The notes under the pieces are model-generated. The model had not been told where the DNA came from and did not search any database. It saw only the letters and a list, made by a program, of their open reading frames with translations. 50,437 nucleotides of DNA, taken from positions 1-50,437 of the forward strand of contig CAYQQU010000041.1 of NCBI GenBank assembly GCA_964419545.1. Reading direction: 5' to 3'. Positions within the stretch are counted from its first letter, which is position 1. Each line of letters begins with the position of its first letter. Below, piece by piece: positions 25,653-34,722 of the stretch. Source of the DNA: CAYQQU01 sp964419545 (GTDB lineage: Bacteria > Bacteroidota > Bacteroidia > Chitinophagales > Saprospiraceae). A program made the translations under genes and the position numbers.

Positions 25653-27356
25653 CTAATTCACAAATACTTTTTCAGTGATCCACCGGCTACCATCACGCGT
25701 CGCCACGAAGTACACGCCCGGCCCCAGGCCGGGGACCGCCCAGCGCCATCCGGAGAGCGTCCCTGCTGCTACCGTGTGCGACGCCAGGGTGCGGCCCGCA
25801 GCGTCCAGGAGCAGCAGTTGTAAGGACTGGGTCGGCGGCCGGCTCCAGTTGATCGTCAGCTCGCCGGGCGCGGTGGCGATCACCTCCAGCGCCAGCGGTC
25901 CGAATGCGGTAGTTCCCGTACTCGACACCCCTTCCGGCGCCAGTTGCACGTCCAGCACCGTCGCTGCGAAGTCTTCCACCGTCACATCGATGGTTTTGGG
26001 CAGGTAGCCCGGCGCGCTGAAAGTAAAGGCGTAGCTGCCGGCCTTCAGGAAGCGGTAGTAGTCGCCGTGGGGCAGGCGCGAATAGACGTGCGAGCTGTCG
26101 AGGTCGTGAGCGGCGGCCTCGATGCGGGCGGCCAGCGGCTCGCCGGTGATCGAATCCGTCACGACGCCGCGCAGGCCGTAGCGCGCCTGGTCGATATAGT
26201 GGAGCAGGGAGCGGTAGTTGTACTGCCAGAAGTTTTCGATCTGGCTTTGGGGGATGAGCTTGGTGTCCGACATTTCGAGCGTAAACTCGCGGCCCCGGTG
26301 GAAGTAAGTCATAAAATCCTGGCGGCCGCCGGCCACCGTATACCAGTCGTAGCCGTTGGTGATGCCGTCGTCGAGGAAGTTGAAATAGCCGGGCGGGCCG
26401 TAGAGCTGTGCGGTATCGGCGTACTGCCGGCAAACGAGCTGCCACCAGTCGTCGTCGGCGTGGCGGCGCTGCCAGGTATCCCAGGGGTAGTTGGCCACCT
26501 CGACGCCGCCGTGCAGGTTGGCCGACAGGTCGAAGTGCTGGGCGTCGGCCAGGGCGAGGAAAGCCAGCGTCTCGGGCTGCCAGGCGTTGCCGTCCGGGTT
26601 GGGGCCGTCTTCGGGATCGGGATAATTGCGGTTGAGGTCGACGCCGTTGCTGTTGAAGCGGGTGGCGCCGCTGAGGGTGGCGTTGTCGTCGGTAAAAGTG
26701 CCGTCGGGGTTGGCCAGCGGGTTGACCCAGATCTCGACTTCGTCGACCAGCGTGGTGACGAAGGGGTCGGCGCCGTAGCGGCACAGCAGGTAGCTGATGA
26801 GGCGCAGCGTCACCGGGTAGCCGGCCGTCTCGTCGCCGTGCATGGTGGCGGTGTAGAGGAACTGCGGCTCCGCCTCGGCGGTATGGACGTTATCGCTGAT
26901 CACGACGGCTAGCAGCTTGCGGCCGCTGGGCAGCAGGCCGACCTCTTCAAGGCGGCACAGCTCGGGAAAGTTGTCGGCAAAATCCTGCATCATCGCTTCG
27001 TACAGCTCGTAGCTGGGGTAATAGTCGATGGTGTCCTGGCAGGGCGAGGCTTTGGCCAGCCAGTCGGCCAGGGCGCGCGTAGGAATGGCTGCGCGATCGC
27101 CGGGGTGGGGGAGTACGGTATACGGGATCGCCTCGGCGAGGAAGCGTTCGAAGCCCGCCCGGTTGGCGTAGGCGCGCACCGTATCGCGGCGGCTGCCGTG
27201 GTCGATGGAGATAAAACGGCCGATGCGGGCGAGGGCGGCTGCTCCCGGGTCCGGGAACTGGAAGCAGACTTCGTTTCGTCGGGCGAAGATCGCGTCGAGC
27301 TGCTGGGCCGGCAGGGCCAGAGGCAGCGCGAACAGCAGGATCAGGAGGGTGCGCAT
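25653..27356 (-). CDS. secreted M14 zinc carboxypeptidase with T9SS sorting domain
   Basis: 567 residues. Signal peptide (MRTLLILLFALPLALPAQ); an N-terminal region of about 110 residues; peptidase M14 domain about 115-400 with the zinc ligands in TATMHGDETAGYP (HxxE) and SANLHGGVEV (third His) and the catalytic glutamate in EFTLEMSDTK. A carboxypeptidase-regulatory-like domain (LRGVVTDSITGEPLAARIEA) spans about 400-475. A T9SS type A C-terminal sorting domain follows, with LELLLLDAAGRTL-type and GVYFVATRDG motifs. The enzyme should be exported and attached at the surface or released, trimming C-terminal residues from peptides. The start is the ATG at the signal peptide. Confidence 0.93.
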   Translation of the reverse strand: MRTLLILLFALPLALPAQQLDAIFARRNEVCFQFPDPGAAALARIGRFISIDHGSRRDTVRAYANRAGFERFLAEAIPYTVLPHPGDRAAIPTRALADWLAKASPCQDTIDYYPSYELYEAMMQDFADNFPELCRLEEVGLLPSGRKLLAVVISDNVHTAEAEPQFLYTATMHGDETAGYPVTLRLISYLLCRYGADPFVTTLVDEVEIWVNPLANPDGTFTDDNATLSGATRFNSNGVDLNRNYPDPEDGPNPDGNAWQPETLAFLALADAQHFDLSANLHGGVEVANYPWDTWQRRHADDDWWQLVCRQYADTAQLYGPPGYFNFLDDGITNGYDWYTVAGGRQDFMTYFHRGREFTLEMSDTKLIPQSQIENFWQYNYRSLLHYIDQARYGLRGVVTDSITGEPLAARIEAAAHDLDSSHVYSRLPHGDYYRFLKAGSYAFTFSAPGYLPKTIDVTVEDFAATVLDVQLAPEGVSSTGTTAFGPLALEVIATAPGELTINWSRPPTQSLQLLLLDAAGRTLASHTVAAGTLSGWRWAVPGLGPGVYFVATRDGSRWITEKVFVN

Positions 27357-27384
27357 TGCAGTGTGGGATTTTTTGCAAAAGTGC

Positions 27385-27561
27385 TCAGAAATCGGAAGTT
27401 TTCAAAACTTCCGATTGTCGGTTCCCCGCCGATTGTTCTGCTTCCTCCAGGTCTTCCGGCGCTCGCTTCAGGTTTGAGTAAAATTCCACGTAAGCCGGAA
27501 AGGCCGCCGCCAGCTCCAGCCAAAGTTTTTCGACTTGTTCAAAGTAAGGTTGCGACAACAA
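27385..27561 (-). CDS. possible short ORF upstream of the carboxypeptidase
   Basis: 58 codons from a TTG at 27561 (second TTG at 27558) to a TGA, ending 28 bp before the carboxypeptidase start. The translation (QPYFEQVEKLWLELAAAFPA, then YVEFYSNLKRAPEDLEEAEQ) has coding-like GC-rich third positions and helical composition. The weak start codon and lack of any recognised family leave it as either a short gene or the C-terminal remnant of a lost one. A 27-bp palindrome overlaps its 3' end. Confidence 0.35.
   Translation of the reverse strand: MLSQPYFEQVEKLWLELAAAFPAYVEFYSNLKRAPEDLEEAEQSAGNRQSEVLKTSDF
27390..27416. repeat. perfect 27-bp palindrome
   Basis: AATCGGAAGTTTT and AAAACTTCCGATT form a perfect 13-bp inverted repeat around a single C, about 35 bp upstream of the carboxypeptidase start. 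It may be a terminator or an operator. Confidence 0.6.
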
Positions 27562-27757
27562 GATGATTGTAAATAATTATTTTTGGAGAACATACTGCTT
27601 TGTCCCAGCATTACCGACAGTTACTTCTGGGAAAAAGCAGCACGACCGGCAAGAGCTGGATTGGAAAGCTTACCCGGAAACCGTCTTTGAAAAGATCACT
27701 CCGGAAAACTTTAATGAACGGGTCACCTGAGGGGTGGCCGAAAAATCCCACATTGAT

Positions 27758-29413
27758 ATGAGCTATACGAACACCATTGCGCGCAGTCTTCGGTCGCGGC
27801 CCGGCCCCAAACCCCCAACTCCAAGCCCCACCCCCCAAAGACTACCCCCCCTCTTAAGCTACAGCCTCCTCCTATTCCTGTCCCTTTCCGTCTTTACCGC
27901 CCTGCCCGCCCAAAACCCCGCTGCTCCCAAGCGCGAGTTCCGCGCCGTCTGGGTGGCGACGGCGTTCAATATTGACTATCCGCGGCGGCCTACCGACTGG
28001 GAAGTAGCTCTGCGCGAAGAGTACAAGCGCCTGCTCGACCGCTACGAGCGCATCGGCTTCAACGCCGTGATCCTGCAGGTGCGCGTGGCGGGCGACGCGC
28101 TTTATCCCAGCGAGCTGGCGCCCTGGTCGCGCTTCCTCACCGGTAAGCAGGGCAGGCCGCCCGCCGACGATTTTGATCCTCTGGCTTTTTATGTGGAAGA
28201 GACGCACCGGCGGGGTATGGAGTTTCACGCCTGGTTTAACCCGCTGCGCGGCACCACCGGTATGGATACGCTCAGCCTGGCGCCGACACACGCGTTCAAC
28301 CGCCACCGCAACTGGCTGCTGCCGTACGGCGGCAAATTTTATTTCAACCCCGCCCGCAATCAGGTGCGCGAGCACATCGTGCAGGTGGTGGGCGAGGTCG
28401 TCGCCAATTACGATATCGACGCGGTGCATTTCGACGATTATTTTTATCCCTATCGCTACGGGCGGGAAGAATTCCCCGATACGCTGGACTACCAGGTGTT
28501 CGGCGCGGAATTCGACAGCATCGGCGACTGGCGGCGCTATAATATCAATCAGCTGATCTCGGAGGTGTCCGCCGAGATCAAACGGATCAAGCCGCACGTC
28601 AAGTTCGGCGTCAGCCCCTTCGGCGTCTGGCGCAATGCCGACCGCGACCGGGGAGGCTCACAGACGCGGGCGTCGGCGACGGCCTATGACGACCTCTACG
28701 CCGATGTGCTCGGGTGGCTGCGCCGCCAGTGGATCGATTACGTCATTCCGCAATTGTACTGGCATATCGGCTTTCCCCCGGCCGACCATGAAACCCTGCT
28801 GAAATGGTGGAGCGTCAACAACTACAACCGGCACCTCTACGTGGGCCACGCCGCCTATAAGATACAGAACAGCCGGGAGCTGGCCTGGTACGAAGCCAAG
28901 GAGATCCCCAGCCAGATCCGGCTCAGCCGCCGCAACTTCGTCAGCGCCGGCAGCGCTTTTTTCAGCTCGGACCCCATCCTGCAAAACCGGCTGGGGGTGC
29001 GCGATTCGCTGGAACACTTCTACCGCCACCCGGCGCTCATTCCCGAGATGCCCGAGTTGGGGCAGGCGGCCAAAGGAGCGCCCGACCTGCGCCGGGTGGG
29101 CCGGAAGAAAGGCCTTCCGCGCCTGAAATGGAAGCCCGCCAAACGCGATGAGGAACGACCGCCTTACTACTATGTGGTCTATCGCTTCGAGGGCGACGAG
29201 AAGCCCGACTTCGAGGACGGCGCCAATATCCTCCACGTCACCGGTTTTAATCAGAACGACAACAAGAAGATCAAGTACATCGACGAGACGGCCGAACCCG
29301 GCAAAAAGTATACCTACGTCATCACCGCCGTAAACCGGCAGCATTCGGAGAGCCCGCCCAGCCGGGCGCGCCGCATCGAGAAGACGGAAAAGGGGCTGCA
29401 GCGGCTGCGGTGA
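27758..29413 (+). CDS. GHL10/YngK-type glycoside hydrolase-like protein
   Basis: 551 residues from ATG 27758; a GTG at 27734 would add eight unneeded residues. After a proline-rich lead comes a signal segment (LLSYSLLLFLSLSVFTALPA). The GHL10 barrel follows: REFRAVWVATAFNIDYPRR near residue 60, GFNAVILQVR near 100, EFHAWFNPLR near 160, DIDAVHFDDYFYPYRYG near 220 with the acidic pair, and VKFGVSPFGVWRN near 280. A fibronectin-III-like domain closes the protein (about 450-545). Relatives are proposed to act on peptidoglycan or other glycans outside the cytoplasm; the activity is inferred from family. Confidence 0.9.
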   Translation: MSYTNTIARSLRSRPGPKPPTPSPTPQRLPPLLSYSLLLFLSLSVFTALPAQNPAAPKREFRAVWVATAFNIDYPRRPTDWEVALREEYKRLLDRYERIGFNAVILQVRVAGDALYPSELAPWSRFLTGKQGRPPADDFDPLAFYVEETHRRGMEFHAWFNPLRGTTGMDTLSLAPTHAFNRHRNWLLPYGGKFYFNPARNQVREHIVQVVGEVVANYDIDAVHFDDYFYPYRYGREEFPDTLDYQVFGAEFDSIGDWRRYNINQLISEVSAEIKRIKPHVKFGVSPFGVWRNADRDRGGSQTRASATAYDDLYADVLGWLRRQWIDYVIPQLYWHIGFPPADHETLLKWWSVNNYNRHLYVGHAAYKIQNSRELAWYEAKEIPSQIRLSRRNFVSAGSAFFSSDPILQNRLGVRDSLEHFYRHPALIPEMPELGQAAKGAPDLRRVGRKKGLPRLKWKPAKRDEERPPYYYVVYRFEGDEKPDFEDGANILHVTGFNQNDNKKIKYIDETAEPGKKYTYVITAVNRQHSESPPSRARRIEKTEKGLQRLR

Positions 29414-29498
29414 GATCGTCGTCGGGACAGGCCGACCGAGAATGGTTGATGGTCAAAGGAGCACTGATCAATAAAAGTTATCACGATTTATTTTTGTC

Positions 29499-29558
29499 TT
29501 AACCCGGATTATTGATGGGTTCTTCGCAATAGATTAGTCCATGAATAATCCGGGTTAA
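29499..29558. repeat. REP-like element D, copy 5 (complete palindrome)
   Basis: The best-preserved copy: TTAACCCGGATTATTGATGG (29499-29518) and CCATGAATAATCCGGGTTAA (29539-29558) form a 20-bp inverted repeat with one mismatch, around a 20-base spacer containing TTCTTCGCAATAGATTAGT. It ends 11 bp before the stop of the exonuclease gene, in the gap between convergent genes. Confidence 0.7.
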
Positions 29559-29568
29559 AATCATTGCG

Positions 29569-30318
29569 CTACACATGCACGATCTGATCTTCTTCCAGCA
29601 GGGGCTGGTACTGGTAACGGAGGAAGAGTTGCACGGTAGCCAGCACATCTTTTTCGCAATAGAGGGCGATGCGGGGCAGGTCGTTCTCTTCCCAGTAGAC
29701 GCCGCCGACGTTGCTGCCGTCGATGTCGTCTTTGGGAGAGGGGAAGCCAAGTAATTTGGCCAGTTGTTTGAGGGAGGTGTAGTTCTTATAGTCGCCGAAT
29801 TTCCAGAGTTCCAGGGTGTCGAGCAGGTGTTTGGCTTCCCAGGGGCGTTTGCCGGCCAGGTCGAGCGCGGCGGGATGGGAGAGGCCGTGCACCACCATGC
29901 GCCGGCAGATGTAGGGGATGTCGAACTCGCGAATATTGTGCCCGCACAGGTAATGCTTGTTGGTATTGTTGTAGTAGGTAGCGACCAGCTTGGCGAATTC
30001 CTGCAGTACTTTGGCTTCGTCCTCATCGGCGAAGGAGGTCAGGCGCAGCTTCAGGCGCTGGTCTTCCTTATCGCGGTGCACCACTCCTACCGAGATGCAG
30101 ACCACTTTTCCGAATTCGGCGTAGATGCCGGCCCGGTCGTTGTACAGCTCCGCCAGCTCTTCCGCTTCGGGCTCTTCGTTTTGCCGGCGCAGCAGGGCGC
30201 GCCCTTTGATCTGCCAGAGGGCCTGCCATTCTTCGTCGAGGGCCTCGTAGTTGGGCTGGCCGCTCACCGTTTCAATATCCAGAAAAAGCACATTGGCGAT
30301 ATCGATGCGTTCGAGCAT
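29569..30318 (-). CDS. DEDDy 3'-5' exonuclease, PolB-exonuclease-like
   Basis: 249 residues, cytoplasmic. Exo I NVLFLDIETVSG (D and E, near residue 13), Exo II LCGHNIREFDIPYICRR (D, near 130), Exo III ARIALYCEKDVLATVQLF (Y-x3-D, near 222), together the DEDDy active site that binds two Mg ions. It matches the predicted PolB-type 3'-5' exonuclease family (pfam10108), not a full polymerase. A role in DNA or RNA end trimming or repair is assumed from family. It is transcribed alone, with a long upstream region shared with the candidate small RNA. Confidence 0.9.
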   Translation of the reverse strand: MLERIDIANVLFLDIETVSGQPNYEALDEEWQALWQIKGRALLRRQNEEPEAEELAELYNDRAGIYAEFGKVVCISVGVVHRDKEDQRLKLRLTSFADEDEAKVLQEFAKLVATYYNNTNKHYLCGHNIREFDIPYICRRMVVHGLSHPAALDLAGKRPWEAKHLLDTLELWKFGDYKNYTSLKQLAKLLGFPSPKDDIDGSNVGGVYWEENDLPRIALYCEKDVLATVQLFLRYQYQPLLEEDQIVHV

Positions 30319-30601
30319 GTTGCGTAGAGGTTGGTGATTGAATGACGAATATAGGGCCTACCCCGGAATAAAAAAAAAGTCCCCGGTCGTCGCCCAAAAA
30401 GCACCGTTCCGAAAAAGAAGAGAAAAAAAATTGGCGGAATAAAATAAAGAATTTGCAGGAAAAATCGAAGTAAATGGAGGTTTTTAAATGATAAGTAGCT
30501 GTTAGTAAGTTGTTTGTGTTTTTTGTCGCTCGCCGGCGCGATCCAGTAAAAGATTTATTTGTACTTCCGCTGGGGCTGATGACGACTTACATTTGTATTG
30601 T

Positions 30602-30828
30602 CAGAACGAAGGAATAATAGCAAATCATAATAAACACAAAGCAGACGACCTACTGCTAACAATTTTACGGCTTACTGCCAGCAAATTATTTTGCAATAAT
30701 CCCACGAATACGATTATAATCTCATGAACGACTTAATGGGTATCAAAGGATACTCAGTTTTTTGGTATGTAGATAGCCTCTCAAAGCTCTTTTGGAAAAC
30801 CGGTTGGACAACCCAACCGGTTTTTTTT
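30602..30828 (+). ncRNA. candidate small RNA or leader of about 225 nt
   Basis: A -7 box TACATTTG (30588-30595) and, about 230 bp on, a perfect terminator hairpin with eight T (30796-30828) bracket a transcription unit with no convincing gene inside. The only ORF crossing it (from 30724) runs through the terminator and lacks family features. A second -7 box directly after the terminator starts the rpe transcript, so this unit ends before rpe. I could not match it to 6S, tmRNA, SRP RNA or a known riboswitch. Confidence 0.45.
30796..30828 (+). terminator. rho-independent terminator upstream of rpe
   Basis: AAAACCGGTTGG (30796-30807), loop ACAAC, CCAACCGGTTTT (30813-30824), then a run of T to 30828. 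Perfect 12-bp stem plus U-tract. Confidence 0.9.
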
Positions 30829-30831
30829 GTT

Positions 30832-30839
30832 TACATTTG
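30832..30839 (+). promoter_or_regulatory. -7 promoter box for rpe
   Basis: TACATTTG, 4 bp after the terminator run and 92 bp before the rpe start. A TTG lies at 30804-30806, a somewhat long spacing for the -33 box. Confidence 0.5.
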
Positions 30840-30931
30840 CGCCGAAGAGCAAGATAGCTCATTTTACCGGTCAACGCCAATTGTCGAACCCTTAGAATGG
30901 CCTTTTTCCCGCGAAATACACTATTTGGGTT

Positions 30932-31609
30932 ATGAGGAATCACCTGGTCGCGCCTTCATTGCTCGCCGCGGATTTCACCCGGCTCAACGAAGCTGTGCAG
31001 CTGGTTAATGAAAGCGAAGCCGACTGGCTGCACTACGACGTGATGGACGGTCGCTTTGTCCCCAATATCACGTTCGGGCTGCCTATACTGGCGGCGGTCA
31101 GACAGCTGTCGGCAAAACCGATAGACGTCCACCTGATGATCGTCGAGCCGGAACGGCATATCGAGGCTTTTCGCGAAGCGGGCGCCGACCTCATTACGGT
31201 GCACTACGAAGCCTGCCCCCACCTGCACCGCACGGTACAGCAGATAAAAGACTCGGGCGCACGCGCTGGCGTAGCCATCAACCCGCACACGCCCGTGGAA
31301 GCGCTGCGCGATATGCTGGAAGCCGTCGACCTGGTTTGCCTGATGTCGGTCAACCCCGGGTTCGGCGGCCAGCGGTTCATCTACCAGAGCATTCCTAAAA
31401 TAAAGCGACTCAAAGAGCTGATTATCGTCCACAATACGGCTACGCTCATCGAAGTAGACGGCGGCGTCGGCTTGCAGAACGCCGAAAAAGTGCTGCAGGC
31501 GGGCGCCGACGTACTGGTAGCCGGCAGCAGCGTTTTCCGGGCCGACGACCCGCGGCAGGCGATCCGTCGCCTCAAGGAGATCGGTGGTGAGGTGGCGAAA
31601 TTTACGTAA
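30932..31609 (+). CDS. rpe: ribulose-phosphate 3-epimerase
   Basis: 225 residues, a TIM barrel that interconverts ribulose-5-P and xylulose-5-P in the pentose phosphate pathway. Seen: PSLLAADF near residue 8, WLHYDVMDGRFVPNITFG with metal-binding His and catalytic Asp near 32-36, DVHLMIVEPERHI near 66, SVNPGFGGQRFI near 139 and EVDGGVGL with the second catalytic Asp near 174. Length and motifs are normal. It has its own promoter and is not in an operon. The ATG is chosen because the next residues, RNHLVAPSLLAAD, match the family. Confidence 0.96.
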   Translation: MRNHLVAPSLLAADFTRLNEAVQLVNESEADWLHYDVMDGRFVPNITFGLPILAAVRQLSAKPIDVHLMIVEPERHIEAFREAGADLITVHYEACPHLHRTVQQIKDSGARAGVAINPHTPVEALRDMLEAVDLVCLMSVNPGFGGQRFIYQSIPKIKRLKELIIVHNTATLIEVDGGVGLQNAEKVLQAGADVLVAGSSVFRADDPRQAIRRLKEIGGEVAKFT

Positions 31610-31670
31610 GCCGACATAAACCGGTAACGCCAATTGTTAAAATATACCGCAGCCGGCGGGCGGTCCGTTT

Positions 31671-31695
31671 TTAACCCGTGAATCATTCGGGTCAA
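31671..31695. repeat. REP-like element D, copy 6 (degenerate)
   Basis: TTAACCCGTGAATCATTCGG, a decayed copy in which the two arms are fused. It overlaps the GTG at 31678 that would otherwise extend the TonB-receptor frame, a reason not to use that start. Confidence 0.4.
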
Positions 31696-31821
31696 CCCAG
31701 CCTCACCCGTTATCAACGAATTACGATGAAGGAATTTCGACTACTACTGCCTGGTCAAAAAAGTTTTTGGTCTTTGGTCTTCGGCCTTTGGCCCCGCAGG
31801 CGTCCAAAGGGCAAAAAAACG

Positions 31822-34374
31822 ATGATCTACGCTTTTTTTGACCCAGCCCTATTGCTCCTGCTTGTTTTGGGCAGCGCCGGTTCGTTGTACGGGCAGACCA
31901 ATCAACGCGCCTTTATTTCCGGCATCGTTCGCGACGCCCTGTCCGATGCGCCTATCGACCTCGCCCTGGTGTACGCCGAAGGCGGCTCTCCTTCCACGGA
32001 AACGGCGGCCAACGGCCGCTACCGGCTGGAAGTGCCGGCCGACAGCGCCTTTACCCTCGTCTTTTCGCGGCTGGGCTACAAAGAGATATCGGTCGAGATA
32101 TTGCCCCTGCCGCCCCGCGCGGGCCGCCAGGTCGACGTTTCGCTCGTACCGCTGGATTCGGACCTGGAAGTCATCGTCCGGGAAAGCAAGATCGAAGCGG
32201 GCGGCATGGTGCGCGAAGAGGTAGAACAACTCAAACTGCTGCCCACCACCACCGGCAACCTGGAAAGCGTGCTGCCCCACATCGCACTGGGCGCCAGCAG
32301 CGGCACGGGCGGCGAACTGAGTTCCCAGTACAACGTGCGCGGCGGCAACTACGACGAAAACCTGGTGTACGTCAACGACTTCGCCATCTACCGGCCGCAA
32401 CTGATCCGGGCCGGACAACAGGAAGGCCTTACTTTTCCGAATATCGACCTGATCCGGGACCTGTCGTTTTCGTCGGGCGGTTTCGAGGCGAAATACGGCG
32501 ATAAGCTGTCTTCGGTGCTCGACGTCAAGTACAAGCGCCCCGACAGCCTGCGCGCTTCCCTCGGCATGAGTTTCCTGGGCGGCTCGGCGCACGTCGAGGG
32601 CAGCTTCCCGGTGGGCAAAAGCGGCTACCGCAAATTGCGCTACCTGGCCGGCGCCCGCTACAAGACGACGCGCTACCTGCTGGGCACCCTCGACGTACAG
32701 GGGGAGTACATTCCCAACTTTTCCGATATCCAGGCCTACGTCACCTACGACCTCAACCGCGACTGGCAGGTGGGCCTGCTGGGCAACCTCAACCGCAGCG
32801 TCTACGAGTTCCGGCCCTCCGAACGCAGCACCGCCCTGGGCCTCATCGACCTGGCCTTGGAACTGTTCAGCGTGTTCGAAGGCCAGGAAGTCGACGACTT
32901 CACCACCACCATGGGCGGCCTGTCGCTTACTTATCTGCCCGACCGCGAGCGCAACCCCTTTTTCCTGAAATTCCTCAGCTCGGTGTTTACCAGCGACGAA
33001 AATGAGCGCATCGATATCCTCGGCTTTTACAGCCTGCGCCAGATCGATTCCAACCTCGGCAGCGACAGCTTCGGCGAGGTGCTGGCCGAACTGGGTACGG
33101 GCACCCAGCACCAGTACGTGCGCAACTTCCTGGATATCCGCCTGCAGAACTTAGAACACAAAGGCGGCATCGAACTACAAGCCGATCCCGACGACCCGGA
33201 AGTGACGAGCAGCAACTTCCTCCAGTGGAGCGTCAAATATCAGCAGGAGATCATCAACGACGAGATCAACGAGTGGGAACGCCTCGACTCGGCAGGCTAT
33301 TCGCTGGCCTACGACCCGAATGAAGTGCGCCTCTTCAACGTGCTGAAAACGGAAAACGACCTGATGTCGAACCGCTTTTCGGCCTTTTTTCAGAATACCT
33401 ACACTTATCGCAATGAAAGCCTGGCGGAATGGCGCCTCTCGGCAGGGGTGCGCGCTTCCTACTGGGACCTCAACAAAGAGCTGCTGATCTCGCCGCGCGC
33501 CCAGCTGCTCTACAAACCACTGCGCGGCAAGACCGACATCTCCTACCGCCTGGCCGGCGGGCTCTACCAGCAGCCGCCTTTTTACCGCGAGATGCGCGGG
33601 CCGGACGGCCAGGTGAACACCGCGCTGCAGGCGCAGAAATCAGCCCATATCGTGGGCGGGATGACGCTCGACTTCAACCTCGGCAAGCGCTATCCTAAAA
33701 AGTTCCGGCTGATCGCCGAAGCTTATTACAAGTTCCTGTGGGACCTGGTGTCGTACGAAATCGAAAACGTGCGCATTCGCTATTCCGGCGTCAACGACGC
33801 CTCGGGCTACGTGGCCGGGCTGGACCTGCGCCTCAACGGCGAGTTCGTGCCGGGCGCCGAGTCGTGGTTCAACCTCTCGTTCCTGCGCGCCCGCGAGCGT
33901 CTCAACGGCGTGCAACACCTGCGGCGCGAGATCGGCGACGATGAGGCGCAGCCGGTAGAGGACGTGCCCCGGCCAACCGATCAGTTCATGACGCTATCGG
34001 TCTTTTTCCAGGATTACCTGCCCAAGAACGAGAACTTCAAAATGCACCTCAATTTTACCGTGGGCACCGGCCTGCCCTTCGGATTACAGGGCAACAACCG
34101 GGAGTTTCGCAACACCTACCGCTTTGCCGCCTATCACCGCGTCGACGTCGGCTTCTCCCTCCTGCTCTGGGACCGGGAAAACCGGTCGCGGCGACCCAAA
34201 CACCCCCTCCGCTTCACACGCAACACCTGGCTGAGCCTCGAAGTGTTCAACCTGATGCAGGTGCAAAACCAGGCCGGCAACACCTGGATAAAAACGATCT
34301 TCGACCAGCAATACGCCATCCCGAACTACCTGACTTCCCGGCGGATCAATTTGCGGATGAGAGTTGATTTTTGA
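31822..34374 (+). CDS. TonB-dependent receptor, carboxypeptidase-regulatory-like N-terminus
   Basis: 850 residues from ATG 31822, taken because it opens a signal peptide (YAFFDPALLLLLVLGSAGSL); in-frame GTG 31678 and ATG 31726 precede it but the residues between look like non-coding repeat. CarboxypepD_reg-like domain about 25-115 (FISGIVRDALSDAPIDLALV), plug with SSQYNVRGGNYDENLVYVND and FSSGGFEAKYGDKLSSVLDV (about 140-250), then the barrel, ending in INLRMRVDF with the terminal Phe expected of an outer-membrane protein. Substrate unknown; no SusD neighbour. Confidence 0.93.
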   Translation: MIYAFFDPALLLLLVLGSAGSLYGQTNQRAFISGIVRDALSDAPIDLALVYAEGGSPSTETAANGRYRLEVPADSAFTLVFSRLGYKEISVEILPLPPRAGRQVDVSLVPLDSDLEVIVRESKIEAGGMVREEVEQLKLLPTTTGNLESVLPHIALGASSGTGGELSSQYNVRGGNYDENLVYVNDFAIYRPQLIRAGQQEGLTFPNIDLIRDLSFSSGGFEAKYGDKLSSVLDVKYKRPDSLRASLGMSFLGGSAHVEGSFPVGKSGYRKLRYLAGARYKTTRYLLGTLDVQGEYIPNFSDIQAYVTYDLNRDWQVGLLGNLNRSVYEFRPSERSTALGLIDLALELFSVFEGQEVDDFTTTMGGLSLTYLPDRERNPFFLKFLSSVFTSDENERIDILGFYSLRQIDSNLGSDSFGEVLAELGTGTQHQYVRNFLDIRLQNLEHKGGIELQADPDDPEVTSSNFLQWSVKYQQEIINDEINEWERLDSAGYSLAYDPNEVRLFNVLKTENDLMSNRFSAFFQNTYTYRNESLAEWRLSAGVRASYWDLNKELLISPRAQLLYKPLRGKTDISYRLAGGLYQQPPFYREMRGPDGQVNTALQAQKSAHIVGGMTLDFNLGKRYPKKFRLIAEAYYKFLWDLVSYEIENVRIRYSGVNDASGYVAGLDLRLNGEFVPGAESWFNLSFLRARERLNGVQHLRREIGDDEAQPVEDVPRPTDQFMTLSVFFQDYLPKNENFKMHLNFTVGTGLPFGLQGNNREFRNTYRFAAYHRVDVGFSLLLWDRENRSRRPKHPLRFTRNTWLSLEVFNLMQVQNQAGNTWIKTIFDQQYAIPNYLTSRRINLRMRVDF

Positions 34375-34422
34375 TTTTTTTACCCGGAACTTTATTTTCG
34401 TTTTCATTAAACTGCTCCGGTC

Positions 34423-34587
34423 ATGACTGAAGAAACCCAACGAAAACGCCGGCTCATTTCTCCCATCGAGTGGTTTTTCCTGATCATTGTGATCATCATC
34501 CTGCTTACCTTCGGGCTGGACCGCTGCGGGCTGTCGGTATTGCAGCGCACGGATGATACGGAAATCATCCAGAAGCCGCATCAGTAA
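34423..34587 (+). CDS. small single-span membrane protein, 54 residues
   Basis: A short gene: a charged N-terminus (MTEETQRKRRLISPIEW), one strong membrane helix (FFLIIVIIILLTFGL), then DRCGLSVLQRTDDTEIIQKP and a stop. The positive-inside charge pattern puts the N-terminus in the cytoplasm. It follows the TonB receptor by 48 bp on the same strand. Third-position bases are GC-rich, as in real genes here. Function unknown. Confidence 0.65.
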   Translation: MTEETQRKRRLISPIEWFFLIIVIIILLTFGLDRCGLSVLQRTDDTEIIQKPHQ

Positions 34588-34707
34588 GGAGGCCGCCGGA
34601 AACTGAACCGGCTGGCCGGAAACAGACAGATAAGTATCCGCTCTGGAGCTGAAAATCAGAAACTAACGAGCAGGAGAACCCACCTGAGGTTTTCTGCAAA
34701 ACCGCAC

Positions 34708-34715
34708 TATTTTTG
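34708..34715 (+). promoter_or_regulatory. -7 promoter box for the methyltransferase
   Basis: TATTTTTG, a match to TAnnTTTG, 7 bp before the start ATG, giving a very short or leaderless message. Confidence 0.45.
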
Positions 34716-34722
34716 CATTGCT

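Noticed and set aside
30724..31008. 94-codon ORF crossing the terminator before rpe
   Set aside because: It passes through a perfect terminator hairpin and into rpe in another frame; three Trp codons suggested a leader peptide, but rpe is not a tryptophan gene.
31678..31821. N-terminal extension of the third TonB receptor from GTG 31678
   Set aside because: The extension overlaps a REP-like repeat and would bury the signal peptide that starts at ATG 31822.
31849..33111. 420-codon minus-strand ORF opposite the third TonB receptor
   Set aside because: Shadow of a well-supported receptor gene with signal peptide, plug and barrel.
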